Assembly (NCBI GenBank): GCA_965213775.1
Contig: CBDCAC010000002.1
Location: 592,519-656,518, forward strand
DNA from: Lichenicoccus sp965213775
Lineage (GTDB): Bacteria; Pseudomonadota; Alphaproteobacteria; Acetobacterales; Acetobacteraceae
Length of the DNA: 64,000 bases
Direction of reading: 5' to 3'
Shown: piece by piece, positions 26,472 through 36,178 of the stretch
Layout of the letters: each line of letters opens with the position of its first letter
Position numbering within the stretch: position 1 is the first letter of the stretch
Program-made: the position numbers and the translations under genes
The notes under the pieces: generated by a model
Seen by the model: only the letters and a program-made list of their open reading frames with translations
Database searches by the model: none
Told to the model about the DNA's origin: nothing

Positions 26472-27084
26472 ACCCGAGCACCCGCCGCACAAGCGCATTG
26501 GCTGCCGGTGCGCTCCAATCGGCCGAGCCCTCCAGCATTCCGCGCTCCAGTCCGTCGCGGCCGATCAGCAGGGTGGTCGGGAAGCCACTCAGGCCCAGCG
26601 CCTGCACGCTGGTGCTCTGCGAGTCGAGCAGCACCGGCAGGGTGGTCAGGCCGTGGGCGTCGAGGAAGGGGCGCACGACCGAGGCGCCGGCGCGGTCGGC
26701 CGAGACCGCGAGCACGATGATGCCGCTGCCGGCGAGCGAGCGCGCCAACGTCTGCAGCGCCGGCATCTCCTGCACGCAGGGGCCGCACCAGGTGGCCCAG
26801 AAGTTCAGCACCACCGCCTGGCCACGATAATCGGCGAGCGTGCGACGGCTGCCGTCCTCGGTGGTGAAGGCGAGCGCCGGCAGGGCGACCGGCGGTGCGA
26901 CCGCGCTGAAGTTGCCGAGCCCGTCGGCGCCGGGGTCCGATTGAGGATGCATGATCGGCGGCGGCGAGGCGAGCGGGCCGCCGAGCCTCGAATTGCGCAG
27001 CACGACGACGCCGAGTACCGTCCCGGCGCCGGCCAGCAGGGCGCGCCGGGTGATCAGCTTCAGGGCGGACGGGCGGTTGGACAT
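26470..27084 (-). CDS. TlpA-like periplasmic thioredoxin-fold protein
   Basis: 204 residues. A basic start and one hydrophobic segment (RRALLAGAGTVLGVVVL) act as membrane anchor or signal. The thioredoxin domain follows with NFWATWCGPCVQEMPALQTL (CGPC active site) and the cis-Pro in LGLSGFPTTLLIGRDG. Such proteins reduce periplasmic disulfides, often for cytochrome c or oxidase maturation, but no cytochrome genes are nearby. It is divergent from argH; their start regions touch or overlap. Confidence 0.85.
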   Translation of the reverse strand: MSNRPSALKLITRRALLAGAGTVLGVVVLRNSRLGGPLASPPPIMHPQSDPGADGLGNFSAVAPPVALPALAFTTEDGSRRTLADYRGQAVVLNFWATWCGPCVQEMPALQTLARSLAGSGIIVLAVSADRAGASVVRPFLDAHGLTTLPVLLDSQSTSVQALGLSGFPTTLLIGRDGLERGMLEGSADWSAPAANALVRRVLG

Positions 27085-28507
27085 CGAGGGAGAGCCTGGC
27101 GCGACGGGATCGACAGATGGCGCGCGGCCGGCGAATGTCCAATGGGGCGGGCGCTTCGCCGGGGGCCCCGCGGCCGTCATGAGCCAGATCAACGCCTCGA
27201 TCGACGTCGATCAGAGGCTGTGGCGGCAGGACATCCGCGGCTCGCTCGCCCATGCGGCGATGCTGGCGCGCCAGGGCATCATCGCCGCCGCGGACGAGGC
27301 GGCCATCCGCGCCGGGCTTGCCGACATCGCCGGCGACATCGAGGCCGGGCGGTTCGCCTTCGACGCCGCGCTCGAGGACGTGCACATGAACATCGAGGCG
27401 CGGCTGGCCGAGCGCATCGGCGAGCCGGGCCTGCGGCTGCATACCGCGCGCAGCCGCAACGACCAGGTGGCGACGGACTTCCGGCTCTGGGTGCGCGACG
27501 CGATCGACGACGCGGATGCCGGGCTGCGGGCGCTGATGCGGGCGCTGGCCGACCGCGCCGCCGAGCACGCCGCCGACGCGATGCCTGGCTTCACCCACCT
27601 GCAGACCGCACAGCCGATCACCTTCGGCCACCATCTGCTCGCCTATGTCGAGATGTTCGGGCGCGACCGTGGGCGGCTGCGCGACGCCCGCGTTCGGCTC
27701 AACGAGTGCCCGCTGGGCGCCGCGGCGCTGGCCGGCACCTCGTTCCCGATCGACCGGCGGATGACTGCCGCAGAGCTCGGGTTCGACCGGCCCTGCCAGA
27801 ACTCGCTCGACGCCGTGTCGGACCGCGACTTCGCGCTCGAATACCTCGCCGCGCTGTCGATCTGCGCCGTGCACCTCTCGCGCCTGGCCGAGGAGATCGT
27901 GCTGTGGTGCTCGGCCCCGTTCGGCTTCGTACGGCTGTCGGACGCCTGGACGACCGGCAGCTCGATCATGCCGCAGAAGCGCAATCCGGACGCCGCCGAG
28001 CTGGCGCGGGCCAAGACCGGCCGCATCGTCGGCGCGCTGGTCGGGCTGCTCACGGTGATGAAGGGGCTGCCGCTCGCCTATGCGAAGGACACCCAGGAGG
28101 ACAAGCACGGCGTGTTCGACGCCACCGACGCGATCGGGTTGGCGCTCGCCGCCACCACTGGGATGGTGCGCGACCTGGTCGCCGACACCGCCCGCATGGC
28201 CGAGCTCGCCGGCAGCGGCTACAGCACCGCGACCGACCTCGCCGACTGGCTGGTGCGGGTGTTGCACCTGCCGTTCCGCACCGCCCACCACGTCACCGGC
28301 CGCATCGTCGCCGCGGCCGAGGCGGCCGGGCTCGGGCTCGACCAGATGCCGCTCGCGGCGATGCAGGCGATTGAGCCGCGCATCACCGCCGCGCTGCAGG
28401 GTGCGCTGAGCGTGCCGGCCTCGATCGCCTCGCGTCGCAGCGAAGGCGGCACGGCGCCGGACCGCGTGGCCGCCGCGGCGGCCGCCTGGCAGACGGCGCT
28501 GGGATGA
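27077..28507 (+). CDS. argH: Argininosuccinate lyase
   Basis: Last step of arginine synthesis. The protein includes HTARSRNDQVATDFRLWVRD, TAQPITFGHH and the lyase signature GSSIMPQKRNPD. The conserved N-terminal QWGGRFAGGPAA lies upstream of the first in-frame ATG (27179), and the only in-frame start codon that keeps it is TTG at 27077, which would overlap the divergent TlpA-like start by 8 bases. I therefore give the TTG start (476 aa). If ATG 27179 is used, the protein loses 34 residues and this motif. lptM follows with an ATGA overlap. Confidence 0.92.
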   Translation: MDIEGEPGATGSTDGARPANVQWGGRFAGGPAAVMSQINASIDVDQRLWRQDIRGSLAHAAMLARQGIIAAADEAAIRAGLADIAGDIEAGRFAFDAALEDVHMNIEARLAERIGEPGLRLHTARSRNDQVATDFRLWVRDAIDDADAGLRALMRALADRAAEHAADAMPGFTHLQTAQPITFGHHLLAYVEMFGRDRGRLRDARVRLNECPLGAAALAGTSFPIDRRMTAAELGFDRPCQNSLDAVSDRDFALEYLAALSICAVHLSRLAEEIVLWCSAPFGFVRLSDAWTTGSSIMPQKRNPDAAELARAKTGRIVGALVGLLTVMKGLPLAYAKDTQEDKHGVFDATDAIGLALAATTGMVRDLVADTARMAELAGSGYSTATDLADWLVRVLHLPFRTAHHVTGRIVAAAEAAGLGLDQMPLAAMQAIEPRITAALQGALSVPASIASRRSEGGTAPDRVAAAAAAWQTALG

Positions 28508-28629
28508 GGATCACGCTGCTCGTGCTCGCCATGGCTCTGGCGCTCGCCGGGTGCGGCAAGCGCGGCGACCCGAGCCCGCCCGGGCCGGCGGACAGGATCA
28601 TCTACCCGAAGGTCTATCCGCCGAATTAG
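28504..28629 (+). CDS. lptM: Small LptM/YifL-type lipoprotein (41 aa)
   Basis: A 41-residue lipoprotein precursor, LAMALALAGCGKRGDPSPPG, with a lipobox ending at Cys17 and then the LptM-type GKRGxxxxP motif; a short Tyr/Pro-rich tail ends it. In E. coli LptM assists assembly of the LptDE lipopolysaccharide translocon. The start overlaps the argH stop (ATGA). lysA is the next gene, the arrangement usual in proteobacteria, although a repeat element now separates them. Confidence 0.85.
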   Translation: MRITLLVLAMALALAGCGKRGDPSPPGPADRIIYPKVYPPN

Positions 28630-28651
28630 GCGAAATACCGCAAGATTTCTG

Positions 28652-28925
28652 GAAGGGTCGGAAGGCGAGGGCTCTGCCCTCGACCCGTCACGCGCATGCG
28701 TGCGGTCGCAAGACGGGGCCGGGAGGCCCCAGACCGCGGTCGCTTTGGCAGCTTGCTTGGCGAAGCCGAACAACAATCTATCTTCTTTAGAATTTCAACA
28801 CGTTAGAACGATCTTGCCTATAGGCAAGATGTCTCGATGATGCTTGGACACTTGCTCAAACGGATGGGGTCTGGGGCCTCCCGGCCCCAGCGGGTCAAGG
28901 GCGGAGCCCTTGCCTTTCCGTCCCC
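28652..28925. repeat. Two facing type 2 palindromic modules (copy 6)
   Basis: Type 2 forward at 28652-28731, carrying the GTGCG/CGCGTGACGG-type insertion, and type 2 reverse at 28862-28925. The spacer has the internal motif in reverse (CTTGCTTGGCGAAGCCGA near 28754) and an AT-rich stretch with a small hairpin, ATCTTGCCTATAGGCAAGAT (28813-28832). It splits lptM from lysA and fills the 319 bases between them. Confidence 0.85.
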
Positions 28926-28948
28926 CTTCCTCTTGTAAACTACCATCC

Positions 28949-30304
28949 ATGCCCGACCCAACCGCCGAGGAGCTGCTGGCTGCCAGACCGCACCTGAAGC
29001 GGCATGTCCTCGACGGCTTGATGCTCGAGGACGTCCCGCTGGCGGCGGTCGCGGCAGCGGCGGGCACGCCATGCTGGGTCTATGGCGCGGCGACGATGCG
29101 GGGGCGGCTCGCGGCGTTGCGGGGGGTGCTGGCGGAGGCCGGGCTCGGGTCGGCGCGGGTGCATTACGCGGTGAAGGCGAACGACCACCTGGCGGTGCTG
29201 GCGCTGATGCGGGCCGGCGGGGCGGGTGCCGACGTGGTGAGCGGCGGCGAGCTGGCGCGGGCGTTGCGGGCGGGGATGGCGCCGGCGGAGGTGGTGTTCT
29301 CCGGCGTCGGCAAGAGTCGGGCCGAGCTCGTGGCCGCGCTGGCCGCGGGGGTTGGGCAGATCAACGTCGAGAGCGCCGAGGAGCTGGCGATGCTGTCCGC
29401 GGTGGCGCAGGCGGCGGGGCGGGTGGCGGCGGTGGCGCTGCGGGTGAACCCGGACGTCGACGCGCTGACCCACGACAAGATCAGCACCGGGCGGGCGGGC
29501 GACAAGTTCGGCATCGCGCTGGACGAGGCGTCCGGGCTGTATGCGGCGGCGGCGGCGATGCCGGGAGTGCGGCCGGTCGGGCTGGCGGTGCATATCGGCA
29601 GCCAGATTGCCACGATGGCGCCGTATCGGGCGGCATTCGAGCGGGTCGCGGCGTTGGTTCGCGGCCTGCGCGAGGCGGGGCAGGCGGTCGAGGTGGTGGA
29701 TTGCGGCGGCGGCCTAGGGATTGGCGAGGCCGGTGCGCCGGCCGGCTCGCCGACGGCGCTGGCCGGTGCGATCCGGGCGAGCTTCGGCGGGCTCGGCGTG
29801 CGGATCGTGGTGGAGCCGGGGCGCTGGCTGGTCGGACCGGCGGGAGTGTTGCTGAGCGCGGTGGTGCTGTGCAAGCGGCAGGGCGTGCCGCGGCCGCTGG
29901 TGGTGCTGGACGCGGCGATGAACGACCTGCTGCGGCCGGCGCTGTATGGCGCCTGGCACGGCGTGCTGCCGGTGGCGGCGGGGACGGCGGCGGGGATCGC
30001 GGCGCCGCTGGAGCTGGTCGACGTCGTCGGGCCGGTGTGCGAGAGCGCCGACGTGCTGGCGCAGGGGCGTTGGCTGCCGGCGCTGCCGCCCGGCGCGCTG
30101 GTCGCGTTGCTGGATGCCGGCGCCTACGGAGCGACGATGAGCTCCACCTACAATGCCCGGCCGCTGGCCGCCCAGGTGATGGTGGACGGGGCGCGGCTCG
30201 AGGTGATCCGGCCGCGCCAGGCAGTCGAGGCGCTGTGGGCCGGCGAGGTGGTGCCGGAGGCGCTGATCGGCGCCGGGGTGCTGGTCGATGCCCGACACGG
30301 TTGA
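28949..30304 (+). CDS. lysA: Diaminopimelate decarboxylase
   Basis: A 451-residue PLP enzyme making L-lysine from meso-diaminopimelate. The PLP Lys76 is in VHYAVKANDHL. Other motifs: DVVSGGELARAL, HIGSQIATMAPY, VDCGGGLGI, VVEPGRWLVGPAG, GPVCESADVLAQGR and GAYGATMSSTYNARP. The start at 28949 is immediately after the palindromic repeat; an upstream in-frame ATG at 28844 only translates that repeat. The stop overlaps the next gene start by 17 bases. Confidence 0.93.
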   Translation: MPDPTAEELLAARPHLKRHVLDGLMLEDVPLAAVAAAAGTPCWVYGAATMRGRLAALRGVLAEAGLGSARVHYAVKANDHLAVLALMRAGGAGADVVSGGELARALRAGMAPAEVVFSGVGKSRAELVAALAAGVGQINVESAEELAMLSAVAQAAGRVAAVALRVNPDVDALTHDKISTGRAGDKFGIALDEASGLYAAAAAMPGVRPVGLAVHIGSQIATMAPYRAAFERVAALVRGLREAGQAVEVVDCGGGLGIGEAGAPAGSPTALAGAIRASFGGLGVRIVVEPGRWLVGPAGVLLSAVVLCKRQGVPRPLVVLDAAMNDLLRPALYGAWHGVLPVAAGTAAGIAAPLELVDVVGPVCESADVLAQGRWLPALPPGALVALLDAGAYGATMSSTYNARPLAAQVMVDGARLEVIRPRQAVEALWAGEVVPEALIGAGVLVDARHG

Positions 30305-33101
30305 GGCGCGGCGGCTTGGGGTGAGGCGCTTGAGGCGCCGGCGGCGCCTGGCCGGGTGGGTGCTGACGGCTGAGCAGGCGGCGCCGGCGGCGGCGGCTGC
30401 GGCGGCGTTGCTCGGCGGCTACGCCGCAGCGGCGCTGCTCGGCGCGTTTGGCGGCTGGAGCGGCTGGGTGCGGCTGGCGCTGCTGGCGGTGGTGGCGGCG
30501 GGGATCGTCATGCTGGGGCGGCGCGGGGTGCTGCGCGTCGTCTGGCCTAACCGCGACGCCGTGGACCGGCGGCTGGAGCAGGCGGGCGGCCTGCGTCACC
30601 GGCCGCTCGCCGCTCTCGCCGACCGGGCGGCTGACGGGGATGCGGCGCTGTGGCGGGCGCATCTGCGGCAGGCGCAGGCGGCGGCGGCAGGGGCCCGGGT
30701 CGGATGGCCGCGTCTTGGCGGCGGGGCGCGGACCTGGCTGCCTGCTCTGGTCGTGCTGGTGCTGCTCGTGGGCGGCGTCTGGCGTGCCGGCGGGCAAACC
30801 GGGGCGCGACTGCTGGCCGCCTTTGCGCCCGACCCGACGGCGGGCGGCGCGGCGCCGACGCTGCAAGCCTGGATTACCCCGCCGCCCTTCACCGGGCTGC
30901 CGCCGCGCCTGCTCGGCGCCGACGAGGATGCGATCACCGTGCCGGCGGGCACCAGCCTGCTGCTCGAGGTGACCGGCAGCCCGGCACGGCCGCGGCTCAG
31001 CTACGCCGCGGCTGCGCAGACTGCGCTGGATCGGCTCGGCGGCGGCAGCTGGCAGGCGACGCGGCGGCTCGACAGCGGCGGCACGCTCAGCGTCAGCGCC
31101 GGCTGGCATCGGCTGGCGCGCTGGCAGGTCGGCATCGTCGATGCCGCAGCGCCGGCGCTGAGCTGGACGGCGCCGCCCGCGGTCGCGCATGACGGACAGC
31201 GCGTGCGGCTGCCCTGGCGCGCCGTCTCGAGCTACGGCATGGCGACGCTGGCGGCGGAAGTCCGGCTCGACGCGCGGCCGGACCTGCCGGCGCTGAGCTT
31301 GCCGATCCCGCCGCCGCGGGTGCACGATGCGACCGGGGTCGCGGCGGCGGAGCTGATCGCACATCCCTGGGCCGGCCTGGCGGTGACGCTGCGGCTCGCC
31401 GGCCGCGACGTCGCCGGCGCGGCTGCGACCAGCGCGGCGGCGCGGCTGATCCTGCCCGAGCAGCGCTTTACCGACCCGCTGGCCGCGCTGCTTGTCCAGG
31501 TGCGGCGCGGCCTGGTCGTCGACCCGACGGCGCGGGTGACGGCGGAGGCGAACCTGGCCTTGGGGCTCGGCTCGGCGGAGGCGCAGACGCTGGGCTCCGG
31601 CGAGGTGGTCAACCTGGAGGCGATCGCGGCATTGCTCGCCGATGACGGCGCGCCGGCGGCGGCCGACGAGGCGGTGGCGCGGCTGTGGACGCTGGCGCAG
31701 GCGATCGAGCGGCCGGCCGCAGCGCCTGCGCGGGCGCGGCTCGAGGCGGCGCGCGACGCGCTGCAGCGGCAGCTTGACGCGATGAAGCCGGGCGAGGCGC
31801 CGCCGGATGCGGCGCAGCTCGCCGCCCAGGTGAGCGCGCTGCAATCGGCGCTGCGCCGGCGCATCGCCGCGCTGCTCGACGCGGCGCGGGCTGGACAGCC
31901 TGCGAGATCGCCGGGCGCCGCACCCCGGGCGGGCACGCTTGACCGGATGCTGCAGGCGATGCGCGAGGACGCGCGGCGTGGCGACGCCGCCGCGCTGAAG
32001 AGCAAGCTGGCGGCGCTGCAGACGCTGATGGACAAGCTGCAGGGCCCCGAGGGCGCGGCCATGGCGGCTGCCCGGCAGATCACCCATCCCGGCGCAAGCC
32101 CCGAGCAACAGGCGCGCGCCCGCGCCGCCAGGGCGCTGCTCGACCGGCAGGCGGCGCTGCTTGGCCAGGTTCAGGCCCGCCATGCGGCGGCGCAGCAGCG
32201 CGCCGCGGCTGCCCGCGCCTCCGAGCTCGAGAACTTCCCCAACCAGACCGATGCCGACGCCGAGGATCGGCCCGGCGTGTCGGCGGGCCTGTTCCCCAGC
32301 AGCCGCCCTGGCGGCTCGTCCGACGCCAACGCGCCCGGTCAGGCAGGCGCTGCTCAAGCGGGCGCTGACCCGTCAGGATCCGATCAGGCGGGGTTCGATC
32401 AGGCGGGGGCCGACCAGGCTGGGAGAGACCAGGCTGGGAGAGACCAGGCTGGGAGAGACCAGGCTGGGAGAGACCAGGCTGGGGGAGACCAGGCTGAGAG
32501 AGACCAGGCGGGGCAGACCGCGGCGCGGCGCGACGAGGCGGCGCAGCAGCGCTCAATCCGCGAGGCCCTGCAGGCCTTGCGCCAGAGTGGACACGCCGCC
32601 ACGCAGCCCGCCGCCGGGCAGCAGCCGGGCGGTTCCGCAGAGCTTCAGGGTCCGGGCGAGCCCGCCGGGCCGGGCGGGCCGGAGCGGCAGGCGCTGAGCC
32701 AGGCAGACCGGGCGATGGGGCAGGCCGAGCAGGCGCTGCTCGCCGGCCAGGACAACGCCGCCGCGACGGCGCAGCGCCAGGCGCTCGCCGCCCTGCAGCG
32801 CGGCGGGCAGGCGATGGCGAGCGGCGGCGGCCAGGGTCAGCCGGGCAGCCAGGGCGAGATCGCCGGCGGGCCGGGCGACGCCGCCGGTCAACCCGACGGC
32901 AGCGGCCGCGGCGACGACCCGTTCGGACGCAGCGGCGAAACGGCGGATGGCCGGGAGGGGGAGTCTGACTGGCGGCTGCCGCCCGACGGGCCGGCCGCGC
33001 GCAGCCGGCTCATCCTGCAGGAGCTGCGACGGCGCGACGCCGAGCGCAGCCGGCCGCGGCAGGAGCTCGACTACATCGAACGGCTCCTGCAGCCGTTTTA
33101 G
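30288..33101 (+). CDS. TIGR02302/DUF4175 family membrane protein with pentapeptide repeat tract
   Basis: 937 residues. Two or three N-terminal hydrophobic segments (~residues 25-80) and another at ~150-165 (LPALVVLVLLVGGVWRAGG) are followed by the conserved WITPPPFTGLPPRLLG domain. A long helical part (residues ~380-650) precedes an Ala/Gly/Gln-rich low-complexity tail. The conserved end is DDPFGR...SRLILQELRRRDAER...ELDYIERLLQPF, as in TIGR02302. Function is unknown; the lysA linkage is typical. Residues ~699-743 are tandem DQAGR-type pentapeptides (see repeat). Confidence 0.88.
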   Translation: MPDTVEARRLGVRRLRRRRRLAGWVLTAEQAAPAAAAAAALLGGYAAAALLGAFGGWSGWVRLALLAVVAAGIVMLGRRGVLRVVWPNRDAVDRRLEQAGGLRHRPLAALADRAADGDAALWRAHLRQAQAAAAGARVGWPRLGGGARTWLPALVVLVLLVGGVWRAGGQTGARLLAAFAPDPTAGGAAPTLQAWITPPPFTGLPPRLLGADEDAITVPAGTSLLLEVTGSPARPRLSYAAAAQTALDRLGGGSWQATRRLDSGGTLSVSAGWHRLARWQVGIVDAAAPALSWTAPPAVAHDGQRVRLPWRAVSSYGMATLAAEVRLDARPDLPALSLPIPPPRVHDATGVAAAELIAHPWAGLAVTLRLAGRDVAGAAATSAAARLILPEQRFTDPLAALLVQVRRGLVVDPTARVTAEANLALGLGSAEAQTLGSGEVVNLEAIAALLADDGAPAAADEAVARLWTLAQAIERPAAAPARARLEAARDALQRQLDAMKPGEAPPDAAQLAAQVSALQSALRRRIAALLDAARAGQPARSPGAAPRAGTLDRMLQAMREDARRGDAAALKSKLAALQTLMDKLQGPEGAAMAAARQITHPGASPEQQARARAARALLDRQAALLGQVQARHAAAQQRAAAARASELENFPNQTDADAEDRPGVSAGLFPSSRPGGSSDANAPGQAGAAQAGADPSGSDQAGFDQAGADQAGRDQAGRDQAGRDQAGRDQAGGDQAERDQAGQTAARRDEAAQQRSIREALQALRQSGHAATQPAAGQQPGGSAELQGPGEPAGPGGPERQALSQADRAMGQAEQALLAGQDNAAATAQRQALAALQRGGQAMASGGGQGQPGSQGEIAGGPGDAAGQPDGSGRGDDPFGRSGETADGREGESDWRLPPDGPAARSRLILQELRRRDAERSRPRQELDYIERLLQPF
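32382..32516 (+). repeat. 15-bp in-frame tandem repeat (nine units)
   Basis: Nine consecutive 15-base units, four of them identical (GACCAGGCTGGGAGA at 32412-32471). They encode DQAG(R/A/F/G) or DQAER pentapeptides inside the low-complexity part of the TIGR02302 protein. The unit length keeps the frame, so copy number can vary without breaking the gene. Confidence 0.92.
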
Positions 33102-33146
33102 GCTAGCTTGGCGGATGGGAGGCGGGGAAAGGACAGGAAAGCGAAG

Positions 33147-33238
33147 GGAAGGCCAGAGGCTCTGCCTCTGGACTCCGCTGGGGCCTGAGGCCCCAGACCC
33201 CCGATCCGTTGAGGGGCAAAGCCCCTGGCCCTGCTATC
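33147..33238. repeat. Palindromic repeat: type 2 plus half of type 1 (copy 7)
   Basis: Type 2 forward at 33147-33205, directly followed by the shared hairpin of a reverse type 1 module (GGGGCAAAGCCCC, 33206-33238) with no TTAAAGGC hairpin. It lies between the convergent TIGR02302 and zinc-ribbon genes and overlaps the latter's stop. Confidence 0.85.
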
Positions 33239-33716
33239 GATCGTCTAGGCCGATGGCGGAGAACAGGCGCGAGGCCGGGGGCCACTGCGCCATCAGGCTG
33301 TCCCGCGCGATCACGCCGGCGCCGAGCAGCGCCAGCAGGGTGGCGACGCTGCCGATCCAGGCCAGCGGCACCAGGGGCGAGCGTTCGTCGGACGGCGACC
33401 AGCCGGCGTCGGCGCGGGGGAACCAGTCGGGCCGGCTCGGCTCGGCGCTTGGCGGTGCTGGCCGGTCCGCATCGGCGGTGCTGAGCGGCGGCGGGCCGGG
33501 TGCGGTGAACTGGCGCGAGGTGAACTGGGGCTCGGGCGGGACGGGGGGCGCTGGACGCGGCGGGGCGGCTGGGATGGCGCGGTCGGCGGCGGGCGGCTGG
33601 GCGGTGAGCGGCGTCCAGTTGTTGCCGCAGCGCGCGCAGGCGACCGCCTGGCCGGCGGCGAGCATGCCGGCGGGCACCTCGTAGGCCGCCGCGCAAGCCG
33701 GACACTCGATCCTCAT
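33234..33716 (-). CDS. MJ0042-type zinc-ribbon membrane protein
   Basis: 160 residues. An N-terminal zinc ribbon, MRIECPACAAAYEVP...VACARCGNNW (two CxxC pairs), is followed by a Pro-rich linker and one C-terminal transmembrane helix (LVPLAWIGSVATLLALLGAGVIA, ~residues 115-137). This family is widely found divergent from ftsE in alphaproteobacteria, as here; function is unknown. The start at the zinc-ribbon Met is preferred over an upstream extension. Confidence 0.85.
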   Translation of the reverse strand: MRIECPACAAAYEVPAGMLAAGQAVACARCGNNWTPLTAQPPAADRAIPAAPPRPAPPVPPEPQFTSRQFTAPGPPPLSTADADRPAPPSAEPSRPDWFPRADAGWSPSDERSPLVPLAWIGSVATLLALLGAGVIARDSLMAQWPPASRLFSAIGLDDR

Positions 33717-33871
33717 GGTGCCCTCCCGCTGGGCGTTCTGGCCGGTGCGGGATTTAGGCGGCAGGCGGGCGGGTGGCAATCGCGGCGCCCCGCCGGCGTG
33801 GTTCCTCGCCGCGGCGGCGAGTGGCAGAACGGTGCGGTGGACGGGACTCGTGAGCGGGAGCGACCGGCGGG

Positions 33872-34528
<657 letters not shown>

Positions 34529-34552
34529 CAGGCTGAGGGGAACCCGCCTCGC

Positions 34553-34644
34553 TGAGGCCTGAGGCCCCCGCGTGGCACGGCCAGCAAATGGATTTTAAAG
34601 GCTCCGCCTTTAATGGGGTCCAGGGGCAAAGCCCCTGGCCTTCC
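34553..34644. repeat. Palindromic repeat, type 1 reverse with type 2 fragment (copy 8)
   Basis: A complete reverse type 1 module (34586-34644) preceded by a remnant of the type 2 hairpin (GAGGCCTGAGGCC, 34554-34566). It sits between ftsE and ftsX, which are normally overlapping or adjacent, and could act as a terminator inside the operon. Confidence 0.85.
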
Positions 34645-34660
34645 CTGCTATAGGCAAAGC

Positions 34661-35580
34661 ATGGCCAGGCGGGATGAGCGGCGGCCGGACGGGTTGGGGC
34701 TGCAGCGGGCGTTGGGCGGCGGGGTGCGAGCCGGCGCTGGTGGCGGCGATGGCGCTGCTGGCGGCATTGGCGCTGGCGGGCAGCAGCGCGGCGACCGGCT
34801 TGGCCGGGCGCTGGCAGGCGGGCGCGGGCGGACTGGTGACGGTCCAGGTGCCGCAGCCGGACCGCGCCAGCGCTGGGCGATGACCGCGCGAACGCGAGGG
34901 GAGGCGGTGCTGCGTGCGCTGTCGGAGCAGCCCGGGGCCGCACGGCGGCTCGGCGCCGACGAGGTCGGGGCGCTGCTGCGGCCTTGGCTGGGCGATGCTG
35001 CGGTGGGTGGCTGGCGTTGCCCGGAGTGATCGAGCTGCGGCTGACGCCGGAGGCGGCGGCGGGCTGGTCGGAGGCGTCGGCTGCGGCGCTCGCGGGCCGG
35101 CTTGAGGTGATGGCGCCGGGCACGCTGGTGGAGCGCGATGCCGGCTGGCAGGGTCGGCTTGCGGCGCTGGCGCGCAGCCTGCAGCTCTGTGCCGAGGCGT
35201 GCCTGCTGCTGGTGGTCGGGGTGGGCGCCGCGGTGGTCGGGGTAGCGTCGCGGGCGGCGCTGGCGTCGCGGCGCGAGGCGATCGGGATCGTGCACGGGCT
35301 CGGCGCCAGCGACGGCTACATCGCCGGGCGGTTTGCGCGCCGGGCGGCGCGGCTGGCGGTGCTGGGCGGCGCGCTCGGCACGGCGGCGGCGCTGCCGGTG
35401 CTGCTCGGCCTGGCTGGATTGGCGGCGCCGTTCGCCGACCCCGGCGCGGCGGATGCCGGCTGGCCGACGCTGCCGCCGCAGCTATGGGGCGGGCTTGCCG
35501 TGCTGCCGCTGGCGGCGGGGGCGATCGGCTGGCTGACCGCGCAGGCCACTGTGAGGCGCTGGCTGCGGCGGCTGCCATGA
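34661..35580 (+). pseudogene. ftsX: Cell-division permease FtsX, split by three frameshifts as assembled
   Basis: The gene reads as FtsX only if the frame changes three times. MARRDERRPDGLGLQRAL runs to about 34725. PALVAAMALLAALALAG (TM1) to VTVQVPQPDR runs to about 34870. RTRGEAVLRALSEQPGAARR to LLRPWLGDAA runs to about 35005. PGVIELRLTPEAAAGW runs on to 35580. The last piece carries the remaining TM segments (LLLVVGVGAAVVGVASRA; two more near the end) and the conserved EAIGIVHGLGASDGYIA. Changes occur at G/C runs. Either the assembly has one-base errors or the gene is decaying. Its stop overlaps the next start (ATGA). Confidence 0.78.
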
Positions 35581-36163
35581 GGTCGGGCCGGCGGCGGGCG
35601 AGGCTGGTGCTGAGCTGGCTGCTGCTGGCGGCTGTGCTGTGGACGGGCGGATTCGCCTGGTTCATCGACGACGCGCTGCGGGCGCCGGTGCCCGCCGCCG
35701 GGCGGCCCGACGGGATCGTCGCGCTGACAGGCGGCGCCGAGCGCGTCGCGACGGCGCTGCAGTTGCTGGCCGACGGGCGGCGCGCCGGTTGTTGGTCTCG
35801 GCGTGGCGCGCGAGACGACGCTGGCTGCGCTTGCCGAGCGGGTCGGCTTCGATACTGGGCCGCTCGCCGAGCGGATCACCCTGGGCTACACCCGCCACCA
35901 GCACGGTCGGCAACGCAGCCGAGGCGGCGGCCTGGGCGCGCCGCTTCGACATGCATGCGCTGATCGTGGTGACCGCAAGCTACCACATGCGGCGGGCGAT
36001 GATCGAGATCGGCCGGACGCTGCCGGGGGTTCGGCTGTTCGCCTATCCCGTGCTGCCGGCGGCGCTGCATCAGGGAGGCCCGCACATCGTCCGCCTGCTC
36101 GCCGGCGAATACACCAAGTGGCTGCTTGCCCTGCTGGGACTGGATCGGCTGCGGCATGGCTGA
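35577..36163 (+). pseudogene. YdcF/DUF218 family membrane protein, split by two frameshifts as assembled
   Basis: N-terminal TM (ARLVLSWLLLAAVLWTGGFAW) and GIVALTGGAERVATALQLLADG read in one frame to ~35785. ETTLAALAERVGFDTGPLAE reads in a second frame to ~35888. TSTVGNAAEAAAWARRFDMH, then ALIVVTASYHMRRAMIEIGR, reads in a third to the stop at 36161-36163. Removing one C from an ACCCGCC run at ~35890 restores the second junction. DUF218 proteins include ElyC/SanA-like envelope factors. It normally follows ftsX and precedes plsC in alphaproteobacteria, as here. Confidence 0.75.
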
Positions 36164-36178
36164 GCGGGCGGCGGGACG

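Noticed and set aside
29481..32357. 958-codon open frame on the minus strand across lysA and the TIGR02302 gene
   Set aside because: Arg/Pro/Ala-rich shadow of two well-supported plus-strand genes; a product of high GC, with no domain or ribosome site.
32382..32516. Tandem repeat as a minisatellite outside genes
   Set aside because: It lies inside a continuous coding frame and its 15-base unit keeps the frame, so it is a protein repeat.
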